From Mycolicibacterium tusciae JS617 (GTDB lineage Bacteria > Actinomycetota > Actinomycetes > Mycobacteriales > Mycobacteriaceae): 64,000 bases of DNA. Below, piece after piece: positions 1-8,760 of the stretch (the stretch's first letter is position 1; each line of letters starts with the position of its first letter). Under the pieces are notes generated by a model, which was not told where the DNA came from, searched no databases, and was given only the letters and a program-made list of their open reading frames with translations. Made by a program: the position numbers and the translations under genes. The DNA lies in contig NZ_KI912270.1 of NCBI RefSeq assembly GCF_000243415.2, forward strand, positions 2,852,001 through 2,916,000, written 5' to 3'.

Positions 1-155
1 ACCTCATCCCACAGATCGCGCACGGACACCGGGCGGTCGTCGAGCAACGCGATCTCGTCGTCGATGCAATCGAGCGCCGCCGAAACCCATTCCGGCCGAA
101 CATCGTTGGCCCCGCGAATAGCCCCCGGTCCCACCTCGATCACGACTTCCGTCAC
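1..155 (-). CDS. ESX-4-associated hypothetical protein (Rv3446c-like), N-terminal fragment
   Basis: Only the first 51 codons are present; the gene continues off the left edge. It starts with GTG at 155, and that codon overlaps the eccC4 stop in a GTGA junction, so the two genes are translationally coupled. The visible protein begins MTEVVIEVG and includes the acidic segment CIDDEIALLDDRPV. In M. tuberculosis an alanine/valine-rich protein of unknown function (Rv3446c) sits at this position, between eccC4 and the esxU/esxT genes; I assign homology from position and a remembered N-terminus. A role in ESX-4 assembly or substrate handling is inference from context only. No catalytic motif or membrane segment is visible in this fragment. 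Confidence 0.75.
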   Translation of the reverse strand, partial: MTEVVIEVGPGAIRGANDVRPEWVSAALDCIDDEIALLDDRPVSVRDLWDE

Positions 156-3100
156 GGTGGATCGGTCCAGGCCACCTGTACGAGCTGATCTGCGTCGCTG
201 CGAGTGATCAACGTTCCCCGCCCCGGCGGAAGTGCTGAAGGTCGGACCGTCCCGAGCAGCACCCCCTCCTCCGGGCTCGCGCTCATCATCAACCCCATGC
301 AGCCGAGCTCGCGCAACCTAGCGAGCACCGGATCGAACATCGCACGTGCGGCACCACCGGAGCGCCGGGCGACGACGACGTGCAGTCCGAGATCCTTGGC
401 ATGCGGTAGGAAGTCGGCCAGCGGAGCGAGCGGGTTACCGGTCGCTCCTGCCGCCAGGTCGTAGTCATCGATGACGAGATAGATGTCGGGGCCTGACCAC
501 CAAGACCGCGTGCGCAGCTGCTGCTGGGTGACGTTCTCGCCGGGCATCCGCGCTTCCAGCCTGCCGAGTATCGCCGACAATCGTGATGCCAGAGATACCG
601 GCGACATTGCGTAACCGGTGAGGTGTTTGGACTCGACGACGCCGAGCAGGGTCCGGCGAAAGTCGACGATCTCCAATTGAGTCTCGTCGCTGGTGTTGTT
701 GCGAGTCAGTTCTCGACACAGCAGCCGAAGTACCGCCGACTTTCCGCACCCGGCTTCTCCGAGCACGATCAGGTGAGACTGTGCCGCGAAATCGACGTGG
801 ACGGGCTTCAACTCGTTCTCGCCGATGCCGATCAACACTTCTGGCCCGTGCCGCCCATCGTGATCCACGAGGTCCTCACAGGGGATCCGCCTCGGTAGCA
901 ACCGGACCACCGGCGCAGAGTTCGGCGCCCACCGGTCGCGCAGGCGTTCGCACTCGGCAGCGATCGCTTCGGCGAGCCCGTTCGTGGTCGGCTCGCCGTC
1001 GAACCGCGGCAGTGCAATCGCGAATTCCCGGCGGTTTGCCGCGATGCCGCGTCCTGGCGGTCGGTCAGAAAGGTCACGCGCACGCTTACGGTCTACCTCG
1101 GATTCAGAGGGGTCACCGAGGCGGAGCTCGATGCGTGTCGCGATCTGATCCTTCAATGCAGGCCGCAATTCCGCCCAGCGCGATGCAGCAATGACGACAT
1201 GAATACCGAACGAAAGGCCCTGTGCGGCAATCGCAGTGATCGGCCCCTCAAGGAAGTCGAACTCCTGGCGCAGCGTCGACCAGCCATCGATGACCAGAAA
1301 TACGTCGCCGAAACGCCCCTCGCCTCTTTCGCACGACGCCTCCCGCCGCTGCAATATCGAGGCCACTGCCGCAACGGTCCGGCGGCACAGGTCGATGTCA
1401 GAACGCCCGGCCATCGAGCCCACATGCGGCAGTCGCCGCAGGGTCGATAGGGTTCCGCCGCCGAAGTCCAGGCAGTAGAACCCCACATCGGCCGGATCAT
1501 GGTCTCGGGCCAATGCCAGCAGCATCGCGCGCAGCGCCGTCGACTTCCCGGACCGCGGTGCGCCAACGACCGCGACATTGCCTGCTGAGCCGTGGAGTTC
1601 GAGGAGGAGCGGATCTCGGCGCTGCTGGAAGGGATTGTCCACGACGCCGATCGGCACCGTCAGCCTCCGAAGCCCGGGCCCCGGCATCAACGCATCGAGA
1701 GTCGGCGACCGGGTCAGCGGCGGCAGCCACACCTGATGCGCGGGCGGACCGTGGCCCGCAAGGCGATCCAGCATCGCGTCCAACACGGTGCGAGCCGGTT
1801 GCTGAGGCCGATCGGTATCGGCCGGCTCGCGGATCGCTCTTACCTGCGCGGCGGTGAACACCCGTGGAACCGCCGGTGTCGTCGACGCGGGCGCGCTGGG
1901 TCGCTCGCTGTCAGCACCGGAAACGAATGCGGTCTGAAACCGCACGAGCTCACCCGAAGCGGTCTTGAGATAGGCCGCCCCAGGTGCGGTCGGCAGGTGA
2001 TAGGCGTCGGGAACACCGAGGACCGCTCGAGATTCACCGGCCGAGAACGTCTTCAGGCAAATCCGGTACGACAGATGGGTCTCGAGTCCCCGCAACCGGC
2101 CTTCGTCCAGTCGTTGGCTGGCGAGCAACAGGTGCATGCCCAGCGATCGGCCCAACCGTCCGATCGCGACGAACAGTTCGGCGAAGTCGGGATGCTGGGT
2201 AAGCAGTTCGGAGAATTCGTCCACCAGGATGAACAACGCCGGCATTGGCGGCAGTCCAGCCTCCCGCGACCGCGCCGTTCGATACTGCGCGAGATTCGCG
2301 AATCCCCCCGCCGCCCGAAGTATCTCCTGGCGTCTGTTCATCTCACCGGCGAGCGCATCGTTCATCCTGCTGACCAGGTGCGCTTCGCCAGCCAGATTGG
2401 TGATGACCGCGCCGACGTGGGATGCTCGCTCCAGCCCGAGGAACGTTGCGCCGCCTTTGAAGTCGACCAGGATGAGGTTGAGGACGTCCGGAGGATGCGA
2501 CGCGATCATCCCGAGGGCCAGCGTGCGCAGCAGTTCAGATTTTCCTGAGCCGGTGGCGCCCACGCACAGGCCGTGCGGTCCCATCCCGTTTCGCGCCGCC
2601 TCGTTGATATCAAGTAGCACGCGAGTCCCGTCTTCAGTGACCCCTATGGGCACCGCCCTGATATTCCCGTCATCTGCTGTAAGCCAATACTTTTCGGGAT
2701 CAAACCGGTTCTCGTCGATCCCCATCAGGTCCAGCCACCCGGTCGACTCTGTGCGCCGGTGCTCCGCGGGTCGGTACTGCGTGAGACGCCGAGCACACGC
2801 CAATGCTTGGGTTATCGACAGTAGATCAGGCCGCGCAATCACCTCATCTTCGTCCTGATCGCGAACGGCTACGGTTTCTGTGTCGACGTGTATGTGCAAT
2901 CGGTTTGCCGAAGCGGTCGTCTGCAGCGACATTGCGAACTCGACGATCGTGGCGGAATTCCTCTCGTAGAGCGCGCTTTCGAGGTCCGACAAGTCACCGC
3001 CGTCCAGAATCGTCACGACGTGACGCTGCTCGACACCACCTTCGGGCAGTGCGTGCTGATGGTGTGGCAGCCATTTCAGCCAATCCCATTCACCGCTCGC

Positions 3101-3856
3101 CTCGGCACTGACGACAGCACCGATCGCGATGTGGTCGGGACCATGGAGGACGGCAAGTTGACAGATCAGCGATCGGACGAGCGCCCTTGCGACCTGCGTG
3201 TCACCGTCGATCGTGATCACCGCGAAGCGGCGCAGAGCCACCGTGATTGGTGTTTCGGCGAGGGTCGACCGACTCCGAATCAAACGCTGCATCGCGGTCA
3301 CAGTCACCGGGTCAAGTTCATCGACGCTGTTCAGGTCGGGTTCGATCAGCGCCGTCGACAGTGGTTGGCCACCGATGCCCACCCGGACAACGCAATAGTC
3401 CTGATCATGTGGTCGTCGCTCCCACATCCGTCTGCCCCCGGCCAGGGTCCAGAGCGCTCGCGGTTCAGGGTGACACCACCGCAATGAGCGCCGTTGAGCG
3501 TCAGCAGTGTTTGCGGCCGCCCGGTCCAGGGTGTCGAGGTAGTTGAGATACTTCTGCCGATCCTTGTTGATGTCAGCGGTGCGGCCGGTTCCGCGGGCGC
3601 CGTACACCAGCGTCCCGACCACCGACGTCAGCATCATCACGGGAAAGAACAGATACATCGGGTTGCGCATCGTCTGGGCGCCTGACGTGAAGTACACCGC
3701 CATCATTCCGATGGCCGCGGCGAGCATGGCCACTGGCAGCAGCCGGGCGAGCAGATTCGTCGGCATAGCCATCGGAATCTCCGGTGGCGCATCGACGACA
3801 ACGGGGCCGTGGGCCATGGCGGGCGCCGGCACTCGTTGCTCGCGAACGAAATCCAT
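152..3856 (-). CDS. eccC4: ESX-4 type VII secretion FtsK/SpoIIIE ATPase EccC4
   Basis: Motor ATPase of the ESX-4 secretion system, 1234 aa, anchored in the inner membrane. Two N-terminal membrane segments (about 35-56 and 67-88) are followed by three FtsK-like ATPase modules. Their Walker A motifs are GATGSGKS near residue 435, GAPRSGKS near 767 and GEAGCGKS near 1035. Module 1 has a full Walker B with glutamate (ILVDEFSELL). Modules 2 and 3 end in VIDG and VIDD without that glutamate, which fits the known picture that only the first ATPase is strongly catalytic while the others regulate and bind substrate. EccCa and EccCb are fused, as usual for ESX-4. The gene is divergent from eccD4, and its stop overlaps the start of the next minus-strand gene. 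Confidence 0.95.
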   Translation of the reverse strand: MDFVREQRVPAPAMAHGPVVVDAPPEIPMAMPTNLLARLLPVAMLAAAIGMMAVYFTSGAQTMRNPMYLFFPVMMLTSVVGTLVYGARGTGRTADINKDRQKYLNYLDTLDRAAANTADAQRRSLRWCHPEPRALWTLAGGRRMWERRPHDQDYCVVRVGIGGQPLSTALIEPDLNSVDELDPVTVTAMQRLIRSRSTLAETPITVALRRFAVITIDGDTQVARALVRSLICQLAVLHGPDHIAIGAVVSAEASGEWDWLKWLPHHQHALPEGGVEQRHVVTILDGGDLSDLESALYERNSATIVEFAMSLQTTASANRLHIHVDTETVAVRDQDEDEVIARPDLLSITQALACARRLTQYRPAEHRRTESTGWLDLMGIDENRFDPEKYWLTADDGNIRAVPIGVTEDGTRVLLDINEAARNGMGPHGLCVGATGSGKSELLRTLALGMIASHPPDVLNLILVDFKGGATFLGLERASHVGAVITNLAGEAHLVSRMNDALAGEMNRRQEILRAAGGFANLAQYRTARSREAGLPPMPALFILVDEFSELLTQHPDFAELFVAIGRLGRSLGMHLLLASQRLDEGRLRGLETHLSYRICLKTFSAGESRAVLGVPDAYHLPTAPGAAYLKTASGELVRFQTAFVSGADSERPSAPASTTPAVPRVFTAAQVRAIREPADTDRPQQPARTVLDAMLDRLAGHGPPAHQVWLPPLTRSPTLDALMPGPGLRRLTVPIGVVDNPFQQRRDPLLLELHGSAGNVAVVGAPRSGKSTALRAMLLALARDHDPADVGFYCLDFGGGTLSTLRRLPHVGSMAGRSDIDLCRRTVAAVASILQRREASCERGEGRFGDVFLVIDGWSTLRQEFDFLEGPITAIAAQGLSFGIHVVIAASRWAELRPALKDQIATRIELRLGDPSESEVDRKRARDLSDRPPGRGIAANRREFAIALPRFDGEPTTNGLAEAIAAECERLRDRWAPNSAPVVRLLPRRIPCEDLVDHDGRHGPEVLIGIGENELKPVHVDFAAQSHLIVLGEAGCGKSAVLRLLCRELTRNNTSDETQLEIVDFRRTLLGVVESKHLTGYAMSPVSLASRLSAILGRLEARMPGENVTQQQLRTRSWWSGPDIYLVIDDYDLAAGATGNPLAPLADFLPHAKDLGLHVVVARRSGGAARAMFDPVLARLRELGCMGLMMSASPEEGVLLGTVRPSALPPGRGTLITRSDADQLVQVAWTDPP

Positions 3857-3984
3857 CGAACTATGGACGCCGCCATCGCCGATCTGGTTCCATCCACCAT
3901 CTATCCCCAGCCCGAGCGATTGCCGCGATTGCGCTCCCGCGAACGGGGTTACGGTTACGTCGCGTCACACCCGAGGGGAGATCG

Positions 3985-5289
3985 ATGCCAGATTCGCTGT
4001 GCCCGCTCACCGTTGCGGTCTGTACCGCTGACACACATCGCGCAATCGACCTGACCGTGCCGGCCGACATACACATCGGCCAGCTGCTGCCGCAGATCGT
4101 CGAGATCGTGCACCGCGATGCTGATCCGGACACCGCACGCGACTGGCGGCTGTCGAGACTCGGCGACCTGCCGATGGACGAGTCTATGACTCTGAACGAC
4201 AACGATGTTCGTGCAGGCGAAGTGTTGATACTCACGACCGCCGAGCCTCCGGTCGCCGAATGGGTCGACTACGACCCATGCCACGCCGCTGCGGCCGGGG
4301 CTGCGGTTGCCCCGATCCCCCGAATACTCCCCGCTGTCTGCTGCGTTCTGTTCGGCGGATTCGGTGCGGTGGCATTGGTCCTACCCGCGGCGCGTGCCAC
4401 CGCCACCGGCCTCGTCACCGGCACGTGTCTGGCAGTCGGCGCAGCGGTTGGGGCGGCCGTCGTTGCACGCATTCACGGTGACCCGCTGGCGTGTGTATCG
4501 CTGAGTATGATCGCAGCGCTCTACGCGGGCGTAATCGGTTTTCTGAGCGTACCGGCTGGTTCGCACGCCTCCGGCCTGCTGCTCGCATCCGCAGCCATGA
4601 TGTCCGCGGCGATTCTTCTAGTGCGCGTGACAGGCTGCGGCAGAGTCTGTTTGACGGCGTTGGCTACCGTCTCCGGACTGGTGGCAGCCAGCTCGGCCGC
4701 CACTGTGACGTGGAGCCTGCAGCTCAACGCGTGCGGCGCGGCGCTCGCCACTTTGTCACTCGCGACGCTCGCGTTCGCGCCGAGGTTGTCCATGACTCTC
4801 AGTGGCACCGCGCCGGACGCGGCACCCGACGTCGGGTTAGTACATCGCAATTTGACCGGCCTGGTGGTGGGGTCGTCGATCGGCGCAGCGCTCGGCGCCA
4901 CTGGGGTTGTCATCAGCGAGGTCCGTGACGCGGGGTCGGCGCTGCGCGGAACCGCTTTCGGCGCGATCGTCGCGCTGGTGCTCCTGCTGCGGGTGCGCAG
5001 CCATGTCGATTCGTCCCGTCGCATCGGCCTCGCCGGTGCCGCAGTGCTCACTGGTGCAGCGGGTTTCGCTGCGGTTGTCATCTCCTATCCGCCACCAGCG
5101 CAAGTTGTCGGCGCGCTCGCTGCCACCGCGGGTGCTGCCGCACTGGGTTGCGTCGTCAGGCCGACGGTAAGCCCGATCGCGCTGCGCGCCGTGGAGGTCG
5201 CCGAGTATCTCGCGCTTGCGGCAGTCGTCCCCTTGGCCTGCTGGGTCGGAGGAATCTACGGATGGGCTCGGGAAATGAATCTGATATGA
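3985..5289 (+). CDS. eccD4: ESX-4 membrane channel component EccD4
   Basis: Multi-pass core component of the type VII membrane complex, 434 aa. The first ~90 residues form the YukD ubiquitin-like cytosolic domain (starts MPDSLCPLTV). The remainder is a run of hydrophobic helices separated by short loops; EccD proteins have eleven and the length fits. I chose the ATG at 3985 because it follows a GAGGGGAG ribosome site and gives the normal EccD N-terminus. The open frame extends upstream to 3784, but that part is Arg-rich, antisense to eccC4, and unlike the family. Its stop overlaps the mycP4 start (ATGA), so the two are coupled. About 130 bp separate it from divergent eccC4, leaving room for promoters both ways. 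Confidence 0.92.
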   Translation: MPDSLCPLTVAVCTADTHRAIDLTVPADIHIGQLLPQIVEIVHRDADPDTARDWRLSRLGDLPMDESMTLNDNDVRAGEVLILTTAEPPVAEWVDYDPCHAAAAGAAVAPIPRILPAVCCVLFGGFGAVALVLPAARATATGLVTGTCLAVGAAVGAAVVARIHGDPLACVSLSMIAALYAGVIGFLSVPAGSHASGLLLASAAMMSAAILLVRVTGCGRVCLTALATVSGLVAASSAATVTWSLQLNACGAALATLSLATLAFAPRLSMTLSGTAPDAAPDVGLVHRNLTGLVVGSSIGAALGATGVVISEVRDAGSALRGTAFGAIVALVLLLRVRSHVDSSRRIGLAGAAVLTGAAGFAAVVISYPPPAQVVGALAATAGAAALGCVVRPTVSPIALRAVEVAEYLALAAVVPLACWVGGIYGWAREMNLI

Positions 5290-6644
5290 GGAAATTCGTC
5301 CGACTGGTGGCAGCCAGTGTTTTCGCAGTCATGCCGCTGTGGACTGCACCGGCCGCAGTTGCGGTGACGCCACCGGTGGTCGATATGTCAATACTGCCCA
5401 AGCCGGGATCGCCAGGACCGCCGCAGCGCACCGAACAACAGGAGCACTGCGCCGTTTCTCCCGGCGGCGGTATCGAGAACGCCGTCGACGATCCGGTCGA
5501 TCTGCTGAGGCTGCGCGATGTTTGGCCACTCACGCGTGGTGCGGGTCAAACGGTCGCGGTGATCGACACCGGCGTATCGCGGCACCGCCTGCTCCCCCGC
5601 CTCGTCCCCGGCGGTGACTACGTGTCGACCGGTGACGGCACCGCAGACTGCGACGGTCACGGCACGATTGTGGCCGGGATCATCGGCGCGTCCGGAGACC
5701 CGGACAACGAATTCAGTGGAATCGCGCCCGAAGCCACGATCATCGGCATCCGGCAGTCCAGCAACAAGTTCCGGGCGGTCGACGACCCGGCCGGGGTCGG
5801 GTTCGGCGATGTCGACACCCTGGCGATGGCGGTGCGTACCGCTGCCGATATGGGAGCGACCGTGATCAACCTGTCGACGGTTGCCTGCCTATCGACGAAG
5901 GACGAATTGGATGACCGCGCGTTGGGCGCAGCGCTGGCCTACGCGGTCGATGTCAAGAACGCGGTGGTGGTGACCGCGGCCGGAAACGTCGGCTCGGCCG
6001 GTCAGTGCTCTGACCAGAATCCGACGACCGATCCGCGCCGACCCGGCACGCCCAACTGGTCCGACGTGAACACTGTGGTGACTCCTGGCTGGTACGACGA
6101 CTATGTGCTGACCGTGGGCTCAGTGGGCCGCGACGGTATCCCATCACCTTTCAGCCTCGCGGGACCGTGGGTCGACGTCGCCGCGGTGGGCGAAGAGATC
6201 GTGTCGTTGGACCCCGACGGCGAAGGACTGATTGACAGGCTCGCCGCGGCCGGCGACGAGAGACCGATTTCGGGAACGAGTTACGCCGCACCTGTCGTCA
6301 GTGGCATCGTGGCGCTGCTGCGGTCCCGAGCACCGGAACTGACGGCTCGACAGGTCATGCAGCGCATCGAAGACACCGCGCAGGGCCCGTCCGCCCGTTG
6401 GGATCCCGTTGTCGGCAACGGGACGGTCGATGCGGTCGCAGCGGTGAGTGCGGGCCCTGGGTCGCACCGCGACGCAAGCACACCGCGGCCGCTGCCGATC
6501 TCAGGTCCCGAGCCGCCAGAGGCACCCAACCACTTTGCGCTGCGAGGGGCCGCCCTCTGTGTCGCGGCGTCGATCGCGCTCGGTGCGACGACAGCGTTGG
6601 TGCGGCGGCTACGACATCGGACCGACGCTGTCCCTCTCGACTGA
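5286..6644 (+). CDS. mycP4: mycosin MycP4, membrane-anchored subtilisin-like protease of ESX-4
   Basis: Serine protease of the type VII system, 452 aa. A Sec signal peptide (MRKFVRLVAASVFAVMPLW and following) is followed by the subtilase domain with a full triad: Asp in VIDTGVS (about residue 94), His in DGHGT (about 125) and Ser in GTSYAAP (about 331). A C-terminal hydrophobic helix (GAALCVAASIALG) followed by RRLRHR anchors the protease in the membrane with its catalytic domain outside the cytoplasm. Mycosins stabilise the ESX membrane complex and process substrates. The ATG at 5286 overlaps the eccD4 stop; the longer upstream frame would erase the signal peptide. The 3' end overlaps convergent eccB4 by 36 bp. 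Confidence 0.94.
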   Translation: MRKFVRLVAASVFAVMPLWTAPAAVAVTPPVVDMSILPKPGSPGPPQRTEQQEHCAVSPGGGIENAVDDPVDLLRLRDVWPLTRGAGQTVAVIDTGVSRHRLLPRLVPGGDYVSTGDGTADCDGHGTIVAGIIGASGDPDNEFSGIAPEATIIGIRQSSNKFRAVDDPAGVGFGDVDTLAMAVRTAADMGATVINLSTVACLSTKDELDDRALGAALAYAVDVKNAVVVTAAGNVGSAGQCSDQNPTTDPRRPGTPNWSDVNTVVTPGWYDDYVLTVGSVGRDGIPSPFSLAGPWVDVAAVGEEIVSLDPDGEGLIDRLAAAGDERPISGTSYAAPVVSGIVALLRSRAPELTARQVMQRIEDTAQGPSARWDPVVGNGTVDAVAAVSAGPGSHRDASTPRPLPISGPEPPEAPNHFALRGAALCVAASIALGATTALVRRLRHRTDAVPLD

Positions 6645-7973
6645 CGCGGCACCGACGCTGAGTTCGGGGCCTCGCGGCAACTGAGCAAGCACCGTCCACG
6701 GCGCGGGCAGCGGGTTCGCCAGGCCCAGGCGTTGCGCCGCGTCCGCGTCGCGTATCCCGAACACCACACCGGAGTCGTTGACGAAGTAGAGCGTGCCGGT
6801 CGCGGCCCCCTCACCCGACACACTCGTCGCGCGGACGAACGCGCTCCGCCCGGGTGCCATGACGAAGCTGTCGACATTTGCGCCTGTGTCGTCGGCCTGC
6901 GCAAGTTGCACGGCGCGGTCATCCGCGGACCGCAGTGAATCGCCGACGAGGACAGCTCCGGATTGCGTACAGAGCAATGGACTTTCGGCGACACGAGCGC
7001 GGTCGGGGAATGTGGCAACGGGCAGTTCGTGGACAATCGGCACATTGCCGATGAGATCCGGCGCCACGGTCACGATGTCGCGTCGCGCCGAATACGTGAA
7101 CCTGATGAGGTCCGCCGCGACCTCGCCGACACGCTGCACGCCCCCTGCGAGCGCGACGTAGTACTCAGCGGAACCAGCGCGAGTCAGTCGCACCACCGTA
7201 CCCACCGGGAAGCCGGGCAGCACAGACGAGATGCCGGCCGCAGGGATGACAGGCGCGGTGATGCCCGGCGCCTCCGGTACCGCGTCGAGCAGTGCACGCG
7301 AAACCGGCCGTGGTGCAACGCCGTCGAGCTTCAGCGCGCGGACAGCGGCGTGGTTGCGCAGGTCCACCCTCGCTCGCCGCCCGTCGTAAAGCAGGTAAGT
7401 CGTCGCCGCGCTCTCACCGCGCGCCGTGACCAGTACAGTCCGGCTCGAATCCAGATGTGTTGGCGGGCGACCGACCAGCACCGTGGTTCGCTCCGTGGCG
7501 CCTTCGCACACCGTCCAGAGCGATTCGTCCGCGCCGAGTGGAACCCCAATCATGTCCGGGGCGCCGGGAATACCCACGAGCGGGCCGCGCTTGGTCCGGT
7601 CCAGAGCCGAGGCGCTGACCAGTTCGGGCTCATCGGACGCGCCGGTGATCAACCGTGCGGATGCCAGATTGAGCGCGGGATGCATGGTGTCACCGATACG
7701 TACGTAAAGCGCACCGGATTCGCGGGCCATGACGATCGCGGCGCCGCCGACATCACCTCTGGGCTGGAGGAACGCGAGAACCCCGCACACCGCGACCACG
7801 ATGGCCGCCAGCACACACCCCACAGCCAGTGAAAGCGATTGTGCACGTAGCGGATCGTCGAGCATACGGACATCGCCGCGCACCAGCGCGTGTTCCATCC
7901 GCCGCCCCAGGAAGCGATACCCGCTGACGTGCAGTCTGTTGGTCGAACGTCCTGAATTCAGTGATCCAGCCAT
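6609..7973 (-). CDS. eccB4: ESX-4 periplasmic core component EccB4
   Basis: Core subunit of the ESX-4 membrane complex, 454 aa. It has a short cytosolic N-terminus carrying the family-typical HVSGYRFLGRRMEHALVRGD segment, one membrane helix (about 46-68), and a large periplasmic domain that in EccB proteins has repeat domains and joins neighbouring protomers. Length and topology are normal for EccB. The gene is convergent to mycP4 and overlaps its 3' end by 36 bp, so the two coding regions share sequence on opposite strands. All four ESX-4 core genes in this window look intact; the Esx substrates esxT/esxU, which usually follow the eccC4-side genes, would lie beyond the left edge. Confidence 0.93.
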   Translation of the reverse strand: MAGSLNSGRSTNRLHVSGYRFLGRRMEHALVRGDVRMLDDPLRAQSLSLAVGCVLAAIVVAVCGVLAFLQPRGDVGGAAIVMARESGALYVRIGDTMHPALNLASARLITGASDEPELVSASALDRTKRGPLVGIPGAPDMIGVPLGADESLWTVCEGATERTTVLVGRPPTHLDSSRTVLVTARGESAATTYLLYDGRRARVDLRNHAAVRALKLDGVAPRPVSRALLDAVPEAPGITAPVIPAAGISSVLPGFPVGTVVRLTRAGSAEYYVALAGGVQRVGEVAADLIRFTYSARRDIVTVAPDLIGNVPIVHELPVATFPDRARVAESPLLCTQSGAVLVGDSLRSADDRAVQLAQADDTGANVDSFVMAPGRSAFVRATSVSGEGAATGTLYFVNDSGVVFGIRDADAAQRLGLANPLPAPWTVLAQLPRGPELSVGAASVERDSVGPMS

Positions 7974-8115
7974 CCCCTCCCCCGCAGCCAGCGTAACGGG
8001 CGGCGCAGGGCGGCAGGGACACAGATTTCAGCGCCAGCGGGCCCGGTTGGGCGTCGGCGAACGCCTGCTCGAAGTTAGCTTCGGCCACATCCTCCTGAAG
8101 AGGATTGCAGCCTGT

Positions 8116-8694
8116 TTATTTGGCTTGGCGCGTCGACGGCTTCGACCGACGTTCCCGATAGGCCGCCACGTGTTGACGGTTACCGCAATTTCCGGTGTCA
8201 CAGAACTTCCCCGAGCGATTCCGCGAGAGGTCCACCAATACCGCGTCGCAATCCGATGCGGCGCAGATCTTGAGCCGGCGCAGCTCGCCGATGCGGATCA
8301 GGTCGGCCAGTGCCATGGCCATCTCCGCGCCCATCCGCTGCCAGAGCGGATCGTGCACCGACGCCAGGTGCAGGTGCCACTCGGGCATTTCCTTGTGGCG
8401 GGTCAGCCACGGCGCTGCGTGGGTGTCACTCAGCAGTGCATTCACCTGAGAGACCGTCTGCTCCTCGTCGCCGGCGACCGACCAGATCGTGCCGAGCCGC
8501 TCCCGCAGGCGATGCACCGAATCCAGTTCTGCCGCATCGTGATCGCGTCTGCCGGTCCAGCCGAACCCGTCCAGATACGCATCGAGTTCCCCCAGGTGAG
8601 CGAGCTGTTCGCCATCGATCCGGGCGCTGTTCACCAGCACACATGCGGCGCGCAACGTGAGCTCGGTGTCATGACTGAAAAGCATTTGACTCAT
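8116..8694 (-). CDS. CGNR zinc-finger transcriptional regulator (ABATE-domain family)
   Basis: Predicted cytosolic DNA-binding regulator, 192 aa from the chosen start. The N-terminal part resembles the ABATE domain (LVNSARIDGEQLAHLGELDAY). The C-terminal ~45 residues contain the zinc-binding CGNR domain with cysteines in CAASDCD and FCDTGNCGNRQH, then an Arg/Lys-rich tail. I chose ATG 8694 because GGAAGGGGG lies just upstream; ATG 8685 (MLFSHDTE) is an alternative that matches the usual N-terminus of the family and has better ribosome-site spacing. The gene is divergent from the DMT exporter at 8761, so autoregulation plus control of the exporter is a natural inference. A direct repeat overlaps this start (see 8669-8743). 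CGNR proteins are poorly characterised; ligand unknown. Confidence 0.85.
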   Translation of the reverse strand: MSQMLFSHDTELTLRAACVLVNSARIDGEQLAHLGELDAYLDGFGWTGRRDHDAAELDSVHRLRERLGTIWSVAGDEEQTVSQVNALLSDTHAAPWLTRHKEMPEWHLHLASVHDPLWQRMGAEMAMALADLIRIGELRRLKICAASDCDAVLVDLSRNRSGKFCDTGNCGNRQHVAAYRERRSKPSTRQAK

Positions 8695-8743
8695 GACCCC
8701 CTTCCCGGCTAGCGTCATGACCAAAGCATATTTTACTCATTAC
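8669..8743. repeat. pair of imperfect 29-bp direct repeats at the CGNR start / intergenic region
   Basis: Copy 1 is 8669-8697 and copy 2 is 8715-8743, 46 bp apart. Both share TCATGAC, AAAGCAT and ACTCAT in the same order with a few substitutions and small gaps. Copy 1 overlaps the start codons of the CGNR gene. Copy 2, read on the minus strand, encodes a very similar false start (MSKICFGHD against MSQMLFSHD), so the repeat may be a partial duplication of the gene's 5' end. It could equally be a two-site operator for the divergent pair. Each copy also contains the small palindrome TCATGA. Confidence 0.6.
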
Positions 8744-8760
8744 ATGCCGGAGGTGCAGCC

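Noticed and set aside
1592..2548. 318-codon plus-strand frame opposite eccC4
   Set aside because: Arg/Pro/Gln-rich antisense shadow within a certain gene.
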